From positions 4,278,001 to 4,342,000 of the forward strand of contig NZ_CP114065.1 of NCBI RefSeq assembly GCF_027627575.1: a stretch of DNA of 64,000 bases. Reading direction: 5' to 3'. This DNA comes from Kribbella sp. CA-293567. GTDB lineage: Bacteria; Actinomycetota; Actinomycetes; Propionibacteriales; Kribbellaceae. Made by a program: the position numbers and the translations under genes. The notes beneath the pieces were generated by a model, which was not told the origin of the DNA, made no database searches, and worked only from the letters and a program-made list of their open reading frames with translations. Below are positions 8,149-16,856 of this stretch, piece after piece. Positions within the stretch are counted from its first letter, which is position 1. Every line of letters starts with the position of its first letter.

Positions 8149-8924
8149 TAGGCACCCATCGCGTGAAAGCCGCCGTCGACGTGGATGATCTCGCCGGTGG
8201 TGGAGGGGAAGAAGTCACTGAGCAGGGCGACGATCGTCTTGCCGGTCGGCTCGAGGTCGGACGGGTCCCAGCCCAGCGGGGCCTGGTCCAGCCACGGTCC
8301 CTCGAACTTCTCGAAGCCCGGGATCGCCTTCGCGGCCAGCGTCTTCAGCGGACCGGCGGAGACCAGGTTGCAGCGGATCCCCTGCGCGCCCAGGTCACGC
8401 GCCAGATAGCGCGAGGTCGACTCCAGGGCCGCCTTCGCGACCCCCATCCAGTCGTACCCCGGCCAGGCCACGCTGGCGTCGAAGGTCAGCCCGACGATGC
8501 TGCCGCCCCGGCTCATCAGCGGCGCGCAGGTCACCGCCAGCGACTTCAGGCTGTACGCCGAGACGTGCACCGCGCGGGACACGTCGTCCCACGGGCCGTC
8601 CAGGAACTTGCCGCCGAGGATCGTCTCCGGGTTGCCGTAGGCGATCGAGTGCACGACGCCGTCGAGACCGTCGACGTGCTCGCGGATCGCGGCCGGCAAC
8701 GCGGCCAGGTGATCCTCGTCGGTGACGTCGAGCTCGATCACCGGCGGCGTCACCGGCAGCCGGCCGGCGATCCGCCGGGTGATGCTCAGCGCCCGGCCGA
8801 AGTTCGAGATCAGTACCGTGGCGCCTTGTTCCTGCGCCACCTTGGCGGTCGCGAAGCCGATCGAGGAGTCGAGCGTCACGCCCGCGACCAGGATCCGCTT
8901 GCCGTCGAGGATGCCCACCGGCAT
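8148..8924 (-). CDS. fabI: Enoyl-[acyl-carrier-protein] reductase (NADH), FabI/InhA type
   Basis: A 258-residue SDR-fold enzyme for the last reduction of each fatty acid elongation cycle in FAS II. Hallmarks are the FabI-style cofactor loop ILVAGVTLDSSIGFATA, the HSIAYGNPE segment, and the catalytic Tyr-x6-Lys (YDWMGVAK), followed by the SAGPLKTLAAKAIPGF substrate loop. ATG 8924 is used; GTG six bases downstream has the better-spaced ribosome site (AAAGGG) and is a possible alternative. It lies 24 bases after fabG and overlaps the Mur-ligase gene, so it is the middle gene of a three-gene operon. Confidence 0.95.
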   Translation of the reverse strand: MPVGILDGKRILVAGVTLDSSIGFATAKVAQEQGATVLISNFGRALSITRRIAGRLPVTPPVIELDVTDEDHLAALPAAIREHVDGLDGVVHSIAYGNPETILGGKFLDGPWDDVSRAVHVSAYSLKSLAVTCAPLMSRGGSIVGLTFDASVAWPGYDWMGVAKAALESTSRYLARDLGAQGIRCNLVSAGPLKTLAAKAIPGFEKFEGPWLDQAPLGWDPSDLEPTGKTIVALLSDFFPSTTGEIIHVDGGFHAMGA

Positions 8925-8948
8925 TCCCTTTCTCGAAAGAAGTATTGG

Positions 8949-9653
8949 TCAGTGGCCCATGCCGATGCCGCCGTCGACCGGGATCACGGCGCCGGTGATG
9001 TAGGCGGCTTCGTCGGAGGAGATCCAGCGGACGGCCTGGGCGATCTCCTCGGTCCGGCCGAACCGGCCGAGCGGGATCTGGCCCAGGTACTGCTTCTGGG
9101 TCTCCTCCGGCAGCACGGCGGTCATGTCGGTCTCGACGAACCCCGGTGCCACCACGTTGGTGGTGATGCCCCGGCTGCCGAGCTCGCGCGCCATCGACCG
9201 GGCCATCCCGATCAGTCCGGACTTGCTGGCGGCGTAGTTCACCTGGCCGGGCGAACCGAGCAGACCGACCACCGAGGAGATGAAGACGATCCGGCCCCGG
9301 CGCAGCCGCAGCATGCCCTTGGCCGCGCGCTTGGCGACCCGGAACGAGCCGGTCAGGTTGGTCTGGATGACCGCGTCCCAGTCGTCGTCGGACATCCGCA
9401 GCAGCAGCGTGTCGCGGGTGATGCCGGCGTTGGCGATCAGTACCTCGACCGGGCCGTGCTCGGCCGCGATGGTGTCGAACGCGGCGTCGACCTGCTCGGC
9501 GTCGGTGACGTCGCACTTGACGCCGAGGAAACCTTCCGGCGGCTCACCGCTACGGTAGGTGACCGCGACCTGGTCGCCGGCCTCCCGGAAAGCGGTCGCG
9601 ATAGCCAGCCCGATGCCCCGGTTGCCGCCGGTGACCAGTACCGATCTCGCCAC
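8949..9653 (-). CDS. fabG: 3-oxoacyl-[acyl-carrier-protein] reductase
   Basis: A 234-residue classical SDR that reduces 3-oxoacyl-ACP with NADPH in FAS II. It shows TGGNRGIG (cofactor), NAG(I) at about residue 77, the active-site Ser (ISSVVG), YAASK, and PGFVETDM. It starts at GTG 9653 behind a strong ribosome site (GAGGAGA). It forms an operon with fabI in the fabG-inhA order typical of mycobacteria and relatives. Confidence 0.94.
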   Translation of the reverse strand: MARSVLVTGGNRGIGLAIATAFREAGDQVAVTYRSGEPPEGFLGVKCDVTDAEQVDAAFDTIAAEHGPVEVLIANAGITRDTLLLRMSDDDWDAVIQTNLTGSFRVAKRAAKGMLRLRRGRIVFISSVVGLLGSPGQVNYAASKSGLIGMARSMARELGSRGITTNVVAPGFVETDMTAVLPEETQKQYLGQIPLGRFGRTEEIAQAVRWISSDEAAYITGAVIPVDGGIGMGH

Positions 9654-9730
9654 GTTTCGATCTCCTCACGCAAGTCCCGTCCAGCGCCGTACGGCGCTGC
9701 CGCACGAACGGTATCTCCCGACCCCGCCGG

Positions 9731-9765
9731 TACTGCGAACCGGGCGGCCCCGGCGGTTCGCAGTA
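9731..9765 (-). terminator. Hairpin after the dodecin gene
   Basis: TACTGCGAACCG pairs perfectly with CGGTTCGCAGTA across an 11-nt loop, 21 bases past the dodecin stop and 78 bases before the fabG start. It should separate dodecin from the fabG operon. Confidence 0.65.
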
Positions 9766-9786
9766 CTCCGCTCCGGCCGCTCGCGG

Positions 9787-9999
9787 TCAGGAGTCCTCGA
9801 GGCGGAAACCGACCTTGAGGCCGACCTGGTAGTGGTCGATCGCGTTGTCGACGATGTGGCCGCGGATCTGCGTCACCTCGAACCAGTCCAGGTGCCGCAG
9901 GGTCTCACCGGCGCGGGAGATCGCGTTGGTGATCGCCGCGTCGACGCCTTCCTTGGAGGTGCCGACGAGCTCGGTGACGCGGTAGGTGCGATCGGTCAT
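9787..9999 (-). CDS. Dodecin family flavin-binding protein
   Basis: A 70-residue protein matching dodecin in length and sequence (TYRVTELVGTSKEGVDAAI, DWFEVTQIRGHI, YQVGLKVGFRLE). Dodecins form hollow dodecamers that store and quench flavins, or coenzyme A in some actinobacteria. The conserved Trp of the WFEV segment stacks on the isoalloxazine ring. The ATG is preceded by AAGGAGAA. Monocistronic, with its own terminator. Confidence 0.93.
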   Translation of the reverse strand: MTDRTYRVTELVGTSKEGVDAAITNAISRAGETLRHLDWFEVTQIRGHIVDNAIDHYQVGLKVGFRLEDS

Positions 10000-10077
10000 G
10001 GCTGTTCTCCTTCGGCTGGGTAGGCCGCAACTTCTGCAGCGGCGTACCGTTGATATTGATGTTGGTGAGGAGAATAG

Positions 10078-10401
10078 ATGTCACAGCGCCGTAAGCGGGG
10101 TCGTGAACGGTCCGACGCAACGGTCATCACGGTGACCGATGCGCAACCCGGCCGGTCGGTGGACCTGGAGACCAGGATCTTCCGCTACGCCTGGATGATG
10201 TCGTTGCGGGTGGTGTGTTTCGTCGGCGCGGTGATCACTCCGTCCCCCTGGCGCTGGATCCTGCTGGTCGGTGCCGTTTTCCTGCCGTCGGTGGCGGTCG
10301 TACTGGCGAATGCGCGGCAGACCGCGAAGGTCTCCGGGGGCGAGGTCTACCTGCCGCCGGCCCGGCCGGAACTGCGTCAGGAACACGACACCGAAAAGTG
10401 A
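10078..10401 (+). CDS. DUF3099 domain membrane protein
   Basis: A 107-residue protein with two transmembrane helices (about 37-55 and 59-79) and the DUF3099 pattern (ITDAxxS...Rxxxy...R, then PSPWRWxLLxGAVFLPxVAVVLAN). The function of the family is unknown; it is restricted to actinobacteria. GAGGAG sits before the ATG. It is divergent from dodecin, with about 78 bases between starts, and is followed by a strong terminator. Confidence 0.88.
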   Translation: MSQRRKRGRERSDATVITVTDAQPGRSVDLETRIFRYAWMMSLRVVCFVGAVITPSPWRWILLVGAVFLPSVAVVLANARQTAKVSGGEVYLPPARPELRQEHDTEK

Positions 10402-10486
10402 TCCGCGTCGGGACTGGATTCTCATGACGGATCCGTGTCAGAATCTGCGTGCTCTGAAGTTCACGGATGAAATTCAGGGTGTTGAT

Positions 10487-10534
10487 GCGGCGTCGGACGG
10501 CTCCCCCCGTGGCTGTCCGACGTCGCTTCATTTT
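10487..10534 (+). terminator. Rho-independent terminator after the DUF3099 gene
   Basis: GCGGCGTCGGAC pairs with GTCCGACGTCGC (one wobble) and is followed directly by TTCATTTT. This is one of the few hairpins in the window with a real T-rich tail, and it supports there being no gene between 10402 and 10609. Confidence 0.8.
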
Positions 10535-10609
10535 GCCCAGGCTTTTGATTATTGAGTGGTCAGGAACAATTGCCCGGACCGCCCGGAATGTCACCCAGGA
10601 GAGCCTGCT

Positions 10610-10828
10610 GTGAGCACCACCGAGAACGACGAGCAGCTGTCGACCGTCTGCTCTGCAAGGGGATGCGGCCAACCGGCCACCTGGGCGCTGCGGTGGAACA
10701 ACCCGAAGATCCACACCCCCGACCGGCGTAAGACCTGGCTGGCTTGTGACCAGCACAAGCAGAGCCTGTCGGACTTCCTCGGTGCGCGTTCTTTCCTGCG
10801 CGAGGTGGAGCCTTTCCCCGCGCCGTAA
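10610..10828 (+). CDS. Small conserved Cys-rich protein
   Basis: A 72-residue protein starting at GTG 10610, eight bases after AGGAGA. It carries CSARGCGQPATWALRWNNP, then LACDQHKQSL and FLREVEPF. The Cys/Cys/Cys/His spacing suggests a small zinc site. Such proteins are widespread in actinobacteria and are sometimes labelled acetone carboxylase, which the sequence does not support. Function unknown. Upstream in-frame codons are ignored because they overlap the preceding terminator. Confidence 0.75.
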   Translation: MSTTENDEQLSTVCSARGCGQPATWALRWNNPKIHTPDRRKTWLACDQHKQSLSDFLGARSFLREVEPFPAP

Positions 10829-10893
10829 CCGGACCTCTTACCGGCCTTCGGTGCGCGTTACACCGGAAAAAGTAAATTTCCGGTTCAGAAACG

Positions 10894-11913
10894 TCAGCCG
10901 CCGATGGCGGACATCGGCCGGACCGGCTGCAGGAAGCTCGGATCGTTGATGCCGTGGCCGGGAAGTTTTCCGCGCATCGCCCGCCGCCACCGGTCCGCCA
11001 GTTCCTCGTCGCCGGCCCCCGCCCGCAGCGCCGTTCGCAGGTCGGACTCGGTCCGGGCGAACAGACAGTCACGAACCTGGCCGTCGGCCGTCAGCCGGAC
11101 CCGGTCGCAGTCACCGCAGAACGGCCGCGTGACGCTCGCGATGATGCCGACCGTGGCCGGACCGCCGTTCACGGTGAACGACTCGGCCGGCGCGCTGCCC
11201 CGGGTCGCCGCGTCGGTCGCTGCCAGGCCGAAGCGCTCGCCGAGCAGTTCGAGGATCTCGTCGGCCGTGATCATCTGGTCCCGGCTCCAGCCGTGCTGGG
11301 CGTCCAGCGGCATCTGCTCGATGAAGCGCAGCTCGTAGCCGTGGTCGAGGCAGAACTGCAGCAGCTCCGGCGCCTGGTCGTCGTTCACGCCCCGCATCAG
11401 GACCGCGTTGACCTTCACCGGGGTCAGGCCGGCCTCGTGGGCCGCCGCCAGGCCGGCCAGCACGTCCTTCAGGCGATCGCGCCGGGTCAGCTCCAGGAAG
11501 GTGTCCTGCCGAACGGTGTCGAGGCTCACGTTCACCCGGTCCAGGCCGGCCTCGCGCAACGCCTGCGCCTGCCGGGCCAGACCGATCCCGTTGGTCGTGA
11601 TCGAGACCTGGGGGCGCGGCAGCAACTTCGTCGTCCGGGAGACGATGTCGACGACGCCGCGACGCAGCAGCGGCTCCCCACCGGTGAAGCGGATCTCGTC
11701 GACGCCGAGGTGGCCGACCGCCACCGAGACCAGCCGGACGATCTCGTCGTCGGTCAGCAGCTCGGGCTTGGCGAGCCAGTCGAGCCCTTCCTCGGGCATG
11801 CAGTAGGTACAGCGGAGGTTGCACCGGTCGGTCAGCGACACGCGCAGGTCGGTGGCCACCCGGCCGTAGTTGTCGGCGAGCCCGAGCGGGGTCCTGCTGG
11901 GTGCTGTCACCAC
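10894..11913 (-). CDS. moaA: GTP 3',8-cyclase (molybdenum cofactor)
   Basis: A 339-residue radical-SAM enzyme for the first step of molybdopterin synthesis. The N-terminal [4Fe-4S] motif is CNLRCTYC (about residues 32-39), followed by FTGGEPLLR. The C-terminal cluster is CGDCDRVRLTADGQVRDC, and the protein ends in the Gly-Gly tail (SAIGG) needed for activity. The length is normal for the family. It is divergent from the SURF1 gene. No other moa gene is in the window. Confidence 0.96.
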   Translation of the reverse strand: MVTAPSRTPLGLADNYGRVATDLRVSLTDRCNLRCTYCMPEEGLDWLAKPELLTDDEIVRLVSVAVGHLGVDEIRFTGGEPLLRRGVVDIVSRTTKLLPRPQVSITTNGIGLARQAQALREAGLDRVNVSLDTVRQDTFLELTRRDRLKDVLAGLAAAHEAGLTPVKVNAVLMRGVNDDQAPELLQFCLDHGYELRFIEQMPLDAQHGWSRDQMITADEILELLGERFGLAATDAATRGSAPAESFTVNGGPATVGIIASVTRPFCGDCDRVRLTADGQVRDCLFARTESDLRTALRAGAGDEELADRWRRAMRGKLPGHGINDPSFLQPVRPMSAIGG

Positions 11914-11978
11914 CCCAGCCTACGTCGCGCCCGGCAGCCGGGCGCAGCACGTTTCAGTGGATGGCCTAAGTTCGAAGC

Positions 11979-12755
11979 GTGCGTCGTCTGATGAATGTCC
12001 GGTGGTTCACCTCCGCCTTGGTGATCGTCGTGCTCTCCGTGGCCTGTCTGCAGCTCGGCCGCTGGCAGCTGCACCGGCTGGACTCCCGGAAGGCGCACAA
12101 CGAGGTGATCCGGAAGAACCTGGCCGCTCCGGTCACCCCGCTGACCGAGATCGTCGGGCCGGACCGGGTGATCGGCGAGCAGCACGACTGGCGCACCGCC
12201 ACCGTCACCGGCCGGTACGACGCCACCAAACAGGTGGTCGTGCGCTATCGCAACGTCAACGACCGGCCGGGGTTCGAGATCGTCACGCCGCTGCTGCTGC
12301 CCGACGGCACCGCCGTACTGGTCGATCGGGGGTTCTTGCCGAAGCAGGGCGGGGAGCTGGCGCCGGGCACCGTTCCGGCCGCGCCGTCCGGGGAGGTCAC
12401 CGTGACCGGCCGGCTCCGCCGCAGCGAGCGCGGCGGCCACACCAACGGCGGTACGCCGGCCGACGGCACCGCCCGGCTGATCAACGGGGCCGAGTACGCC
12501 CCGGCGCTCGGACTGACCCTGTACGACGGCTATCTGACGGTGGACCAGCAGGAGCCGGCCGCCGATCCGGCCTTCCGGGGGTTCCCGGGGCCGGAGATCG
12601 ACGGCGGACCGCACTTCTTCTACGCGTTGCAGTGGTTCCTCTTCGGCCTGCTGGCGATCGGCGGGCTGGTCTACTTCTCCCGGCAGGACGTGACCGCCGA
12701 GGAGCCGGCGACCGTTGCCGGGAACAACGACGATGTGGCGCGGACCACTCCCTGA
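11979..12755 (+). CDS. SURF1 family cytochrome oxidase biogenesis protein
   Basis: A 258-residue protein with an N-terminal transmembrane helix (about 9-25), a large extracytoplasmic loop containing CLQLGRWQLHRL, VTGRYD and GFEIVTPLLLPDGTAVLVDRGF, and a second helix near 218-236 (FYALQWFLFGLLAIGGL). This is the SURF1 layout; family members help assemble haem-copper oxidases, possibly by delivering haem a. It starts at GTG 11979. It is monocistronic, with a hairpin downstream. Confidence 0.92.
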   Translation: MRRLMNVRWFTSALVIVVLSVACLQLGRWQLHRLDSRKAHNEVIRKNLAAPVTPLTEIVGPDRVIGEQHDWRTATVTGRYDATKQVVVRYRNVNDRPGFEIVTPLLLPDGTAVLVDRGFLPKQGGELAPGTVPAAPSGEVTVTGRLRRSERGGHTNGGTPADGTARLINGAEYAPALGLTLYDGYLTVDQQEPAADPAFRGFPGPEIDGGPHFFYALQWFLFGLLAIGGLVYFSRQDVTAEEPATVAGNNDDVARTTP

Positions 12756-12878
12756 GCACCCGTTGCCCCCGGCTACGACCGGCGCGCGGACCTGCGTCAC
12801 CGAGTGTTTCGCCAGGGCCGACGCTGCCGGCAACTACCTTGCGGTGAGACGCAAGTCCAGTGAATGAGATCGATGCCA

Positions 12879-12899
12879 CCCGGCGCGGCGTGCGCCGGG
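12879..12899. terminator. Short GC hairpin between SURF1 and SDR genes
   Basis: CCCGGCGC pairs perfectly with GCGCCGGG across a 5-nt loop. It lies 33 bases before the SDR start, so it is either the SURF1 terminator or a leader hairpin of the SDR mRNA. Confidence 0.35.
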
Positions 12900-12931
12900 C
12901 GAGATGTGGTGGCGTGAGGCAGGATGGGGAC

Positions 12932-13687
12932 GTGGACCTCGGACTGCGCGATCGCATCTACATCGTCACCGGCGCCAGCGGCGGGCTCGGTTACGCCACC
13001 GCCAAGGCATTGGCCGCGGAAGGCGCCAAGCTGGTCATCTCCAGCCGGAGCGAGGAGTCGATCTCCCGCGCCGCCGCCGAACTCGGCCAGAACGTGGTCG
13101 GCATCCCGGTCGACAACGCCGATCCGGAGAGCGCCGAGCGGCTGGCCGCGACCGCGATTGCCAAGTGGGGTGCCCTGCACGGCGCCCTGATCAGCGTCGG
13201 CGGCCCCCGGCCCGGCACGGCGATGGACACCGAGGAGGACGACTGGCGCGCCGCCTTCGACAGCGTCTTCCTGGGCGGGCTGCGGATCGCCCGCTCGGTC
13301 GCCCGGGCCGGCACCGACGGTACGTCGATCGCCTTCGTGCTGTCGTCGTCGGTGAAGTCGCCGATCAACGGCCTGGCGATCTCCAACGGGCTCCGGCCCG
13401 GCCTCGCGATGGTGGCCAAGACGCTGGCCGACGAACTCGGCCCCAACGGCGTCCGGGTGAACGGGTTGATGCCCGGCCGGATCGCCACCGACCGGCTGAA
13501 GGAACTGGACGGCAAGTCGGGTGACCCCGACGCCGCCCGCCGCGCCGCGGAGAAGACGATCCCGCTCCGCCGTTACGGCAACCCCGACGAGTTCGGCCGG
13601 GTCGCCGCCTTCGTCCTGTCCCCCGCCGCGTCCTACCTCACCGGCGCCATCATCCCGATCGACGGCGGCGCCCTCCGCGCGATCTGA
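12932..13687 (+). CDS. SDR-family protein with altered active site
   Basis: A 251-residue SDR-fold protein starting at GTG 12932 (VDLGLRDRIYIVTGASGGLG); AGGA lies upstream. The Rossmann motif TGASGGLG and the C-terminal PIDGG are intact. Where SDRs have Tyr-x3-Lys, this protein has LAISNGLRPGLAM, so Ile and Arg occupy those two positions by my alignment. The active-site Ser region (LSSSVKSP) is kept. It may use a different mechanism or bind nucleotide without acting as a standard dehydrogenase. Substrate unknown; neighbours give no clue. An upstream in-frame extension to 12860 lacks SDR character and was not used. Confidence 0.85.
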   Translation: MDLGLRDRIYIVTGASGGLGYATAKALAAEGAKLVISSRSEESISRAAAELGQNVVGIPVDNADPESAERLAATAIAKWGALHGALISVGGPRPGTAMDTEEDDWRAAFDSVFLGGLRIARSVARAGTDGTSIAFVLSSSVKSPINGLAISNGLRPGLAMVAKTLADELGPNGVRVNGLMPGRIATDRLKELDGKSGDPDAARRAAEKTIPLRRYGNPDEFGRVAAFVLSPAASYLTGAIIPIDGGALRAI

Positions 13688-13723
13688 CGGCGCCCGTCAC
13701 GCTCGCCGACCCACCGCTTCCTA

Positions 13724-13858
13724 CCCGACGGCGCTCACCACCCACCGCTCCGTGCCCGACGGCGCTCACCACCCGCAGCCTGGCGCGGCGCTTTTCTGCC
13801 CGACGGCGCTCACCCCTGCAGCCCCGGCGCGGCGCTCCTCTGCCCGACGGCGCTCACC
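13724..13858. repeat. Four imperfect tandem repeats
   Basis: The 16-base core CCCGACGGCGCTCACC occurs at 13724, 13755, 13799 and 13843, giving spacings of 31, 44 and 44 bases. The intervening parts are also similar (GCAGCC..GGCGCGGCGCT). The array fills the gap between the convergent SDR and ligD genes and is non-coding in both. Confidence 0.85.
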
Positions 13859-13897
13859 CCCCCGGAGCCCGGCGCGCCGCTCCCCGGCTCGACCGCG

Positions 13898-14986
13898 CTA
13901 CTCGCCGGGCACGGACTCCTCCGGCTCCGGGTCCTTCGGGCTGTCGCGGTCCTTCGACGGCTGCACCCGCTTCGGCTCGCCGGGCATCTTCGGGTACTCC
14001 GGCGGGTACGGCAGGTCGCCTTCGCCGAAGTCGCGCTCCTGCTTGGCCGACAGCTCCAGCAGCGACTCCAGCGAGAACGCCTGCTCCCCGACCGCCGCGT
14101 GCAGGTCACCGGCCTCGGCGAAGCGGGCCGGCATCGTCAGCACGTCGAAGTCGTCCGGCACCACCTCGGACACCTCCTCCCAGCGCAGCGGCGCCGAGAC
14201 CCGGGCGCGCGCGTTCGGCCGGACGGAGTACGCCGAGGCGATGGTGCGGTCGCGGGCCATCTGGTTGTAGTCGATGAAAACGCGCTCGCCGCGCTCCTCC
14301 TTCCACCAGTTGACCGTCACCTGGTCGGGCATCCGCCGGGACAGTTCGCGGCCGACCGCGATCACGGCCCGCCGTGCCTGGACGAAGTCCCACCGGGGCT
14401 CGATCGGCACGTAGACGTGCAGCCCGCGACCGCCCGAGGTCTTCGGATAACCCTCCAGACCGTGCTCGGCGAGCAGTTCCCGCAACACCGGAGCGATCAC
14501 GGCGGCACTCTTGAAGTCGGTGCCGGGCTGGGGGTCCAGGTCGATCCGCAGTTGGTCCGGCGAGTCCAGTTCCGGGCGGCGTACCGGCCAGGGGTGGAAG
14601 GTGAGCGTGCCCAGATTCGCCGCCCAGGCGACCACCGCCAGCTCGGTCGGGCAGACCTCGTCGGCCGGCCGGCCGCTGGGAAACCTGATGGTCGCCGTCT
14701 CGACCCAGTCGGGCGCGCCCTTGGCGACCCGCTTCTGGTAGAACGCGTCGCCCTTGTTGTCCATCCGGGTCGACAGCTTCGCGCCCTCGAACCACCCGCC
14801 CGGCCAGCGCTCGAGCGTGGTCGGCCGGTCCCTGAGCGCGCCCAGGATCCCGTCGCCGACCGCGACGAAGTAGTTCACGATGTCGAGTTTGGTCAGGCCC
14901 CGGTCCGCGAAGTACGGCTTGTCGGGGTTGCTGACCCGGACCGTCCGTCCCGCGATCTCCAGCTCGATTGCCTTGGTCGCCGCCAT
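13898..14986 (-). CDS. ligD: LigD polymerase/primase domain protein
   Basis: A 362-residue stand-alone version of the LigD polymerase domain (archaeo-eukaryotic primase fold), which fills gaps with ribonucleotides during non-homologous end joining. Catalytic acidic residues lie in RIDLDPQPG, and the nucleotide-binding segment is TSGGRGLHVYVP. The 5'-phosphate-binding N-terminus reads VRVSNPDKPYF. There is no ligase or nuclease domain. The last ~40 residues are a Pro/Asp/Glu-rich tail. Actinobacteria often split LigD activities over several genes; no Ku or ligase gene is in the window. Confidence 0.93.
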   Translation of the reverse strand: MAATKAIELEIAGRTVRVSNPDKPYFADRGLTKLDIVNYFVAVGDGILGALRDRPTTLERWPGGWFEGAKLSTRMDNKGDAFYQKRVAKGAPDWVETATIRFPSGRPADEVCPTELAVVAWAANLGTLTFHPWPVRRPELDSPDQLRIDLDPQPGTDFKSAAVIAPVLRELLAEHGLEGYPKTSGGRGLHVYVPIEPRWDFVQARRAVIAVGRELSRRMPDQVTVNWWKEERGERVFIDYNQMARDRTIASAYSVRPNARARVSAPLRWEEVSEVVPDDFDVLTMPARFAEAGDLHAAVGEQAFSLESLLELSAKQERDFGEGDLPYPPEYPKMPGEPKRVQPSKDRDSPKDPEPEESVPGE

Positions 14987-15031
14987 GGCGCGACGCTACC
15001 GCCCGGCACCGGCAAAACCGCCGCGAGCACG

Positions 15032-15051
15032 CGGGAAAGAGAAATTTCCCG
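15032..15051. other. Inverted repeat upstream of the M4 protease gene
   Basis: CGGGAAA and TTTCCCG flank a 6-nt purine-rich spacer in the intergenic region shared by the divergent ligD and protease genes. It is A/T-richer than its surroundings and could be part of a regulator site. Confidence 0.3.
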
Positions 15052-15144
15052 ACCTCTGGCCACCCTGGGTGACTGGGCGGTAACGTTCCAGCACCTCGTT
15101 CCTGGGGCGTGAGGCCCCCGGGACACCCTTGAAGGAGCGCGAGG

Positions 15145-16740
15145 ATGAACAAATCCGCCCTGCTCGCCGCTGCTACCGCAGTGGCGACCGCAACCGCCCT
15201 CGGGCTGACCGGCGCCACCACGGCCACCGGCGCCCCCGCGGCAGAGCCGGTCCCGACCTCCGCTGCCGCGGTCGCCCGGGCCAAAGCCGCCGTCCCGGCG
15301 AATCTCGGCACCCTGAAAGCCACCGGCGCCGACACCTTCCTGGTGAAAGACGTCATCGTCGACGCCGACGGCAGCACCCACGTCCGGATGGACCGCATCA
15401 TCGGCGGCCTGCCCGTGCTCGGCGGCGACGTGGTCATGCACCAGGCCAAGGACGGCGCCGTGAAGGGCGTCAGCCTGACCCTGGACCGCTCGGCGAACGT
15501 CGGCCGGACCCCGAGGATCACCGCCGCCACCGCGGTCGGCAAGGCAGTGACCGGCAACCTCAAGGCCGAGGGCAAGCCGGCCCTGGTCATCGAGGCGCGC
15601 AAGGGCGCGCCGCGACTCGCCTACCGGGTCAGCAGCGGCGGCACGCAGGCCGACGGCACGCCCAGTCACGTGACGACGACGATCGATGCCCTCACCGGCG
15701 CGAAACTGGTCAGCGAGCAGCACATCCACACCGCGACCGGCGACGGCAAGAGCCTGTACTCCGGCACCGTCCCGCTCGACACCACCGCGGTGACCGGTGG
15801 GTTCAACCTGACCGACGGAGCCCGCGGCAACGGCACCACGCTGGACGCGCAGAACAAGACCGACTCGATCTTCTGCCAGATCCTGCAGATCGGTTGCCCG
15901 GTCGCGGCCAAGTTCCTCGACGCGGACAACCACTGGGGCAGCGGCCTGAACACCGACCGCGCGTCAGCGGCGGCGGACGCGCACTACGGCGCGGCGACGA
16001 CGTTCGACTACTTCAAGCTGATCCACGGCCGCAACGGCATCTTCAACGACGGCAAGGGCGTCCCCAGCCGGGTGCACTACGGCACCAACTACGTGAACGC
16101 GTTCTGGGACGGCAAGAAGATGACCTACGGCGACGGCGACGGGGTCGTCGCGGGCCCGCTGGTCTCGATCGACGTGGCCGGCCACGAGATGTCGCACGGC
16201 GTCACCTCGGCCACCTCGAACCTGACCTACTCCGGTGAGTCCGGCGGCCTGAACGAGGCCACCAGCGACATCTTCGGGACCGCGGTCGAGTTCTACTCCG
16301 ACAACGCGGCCGACCCCGGCGACTACTACATCGGCGAGGAGATCATGAAGGACCGGCCGGCCCTCCGGTACATGGACAAGCCGAGCAAGGACGGCAACTC
16401 CAAGGACTGCTGGTACTCCGGTATCGGCAACATCGACGTGCACTACTCCTCGGGCGTGGCGAACCACTTCTTCTACCTCGCCGTCGAGGGCAGCGGCCCC
16501 AAGGTGATCGGCGGCCTGCAGCACGACTCGCCCACCTGCAACGGATCGACCGTGACCGGTGTCGACCGGACCAAGGTCGCCAAGATCTGGTACCGGGCGC
16601 TGACCACGTACTTCACCACCGGTACGACGTACGCGCAGGCCCGGGTCGCGACGCTGAACGCGGCCACCGACCTGTACGGCGCTGCGAGCCCGGAGCGCGC
16701 GACGGTGGCGGCCGCCTGGTCGGCCGTCGGCGTCAACTGA
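15145..16740 (+). CDS. Thermolysin-like M4 metallopeptidase, secreted
   Basis: A 531-residue extracellular zinc protease. Residues 1-30 form a Sec signal (ALGLTGATTATGAPAA). An FTP/PepSY-type propeptide covers about 35-190. The catalytic domain has His347-Glu348-x-x-His351 (GHEMSHGVT) and the third zinc ligand Glu371 in GGLNEATSDIFG, then DVHYSSGVANHFFYLA with the catalytic His region. The C-terminal M4 helix domain ends the protein. AAGGAGCG precedes the ATG. The gene stands alone and ends in a strong hairpin. Confidence 0.96.
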   Translation: MNKSALLAAATAVATATALGLTGATTATGAPAAEPVPTSAAAVARAKAAVPANLGTLKATGADTFLVKDVIVDADGSTHVRMDRIIGGLPVLGGDVVMHQAKDGAVKGVSLTLDRSANVGRTPRITAATAVGKAVTGNLKAEGKPALVIEARKGAPRLAYRVSSGGTQADGTPSHVTTTIDALTGAKLVSEQHIHTATGDGKSLYSGTVPLDTTAVTGGFNLTDGARGNGTTLDAQNKTDSIFCQILQIGCPVAAKFLDADNHWGSGLNTDRASAAADAHYGAATTFDYFKLIHGRNGIFNDGKGVPSRVHYGTNYVNAFWDGKKMTYGDGDGVVAGPLVSIDVAGHEMSHGVTSATSNLTYSGESGGLNEATSDIFGTAVEFYSDNAADPGDYYIGEEIMKDRPALRYMDKPSKDGNSKDCWYSGIGNIDVHYSSGVANHFFYLAVEGSGPKVIGGLQHDSPTCNGSTVTGVDRTKVAKIWYRALTTYFTTGTTYAQARVATLNAATDLYGAASPERATVAAAWSAVGVN

Positions 16741-16749
16741 TCGGCTGAG

Positions 16750-16792
16750 ATCGCCCGGGCCTGTCCCACTGGGGCGGACAGGCCCGGGCGAT
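16750..16792 (+). terminator. Strong hairpin after the M4 protease gene
   Basis: A perfect 17-bp stem (ATCGCCCGGGCCTGTCC with its complement) encloses a 9-nt loop, starting 10 bases after the protease stop. Confidence 0.8.
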
Positions 16793-16856
16793 TGCGGCTG
16801 GCTTACGTCAGGGCCCGGGACGGGGTTTCGGTTGACCCGCCGCCGATAATGGGGAC

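Noticed and set aside
10425-10555. Possible small gene starting at ATG 10425
   Set aside because: It contains the terminator at 10487-10534, has no ribosome site and shows no recognisable protein.
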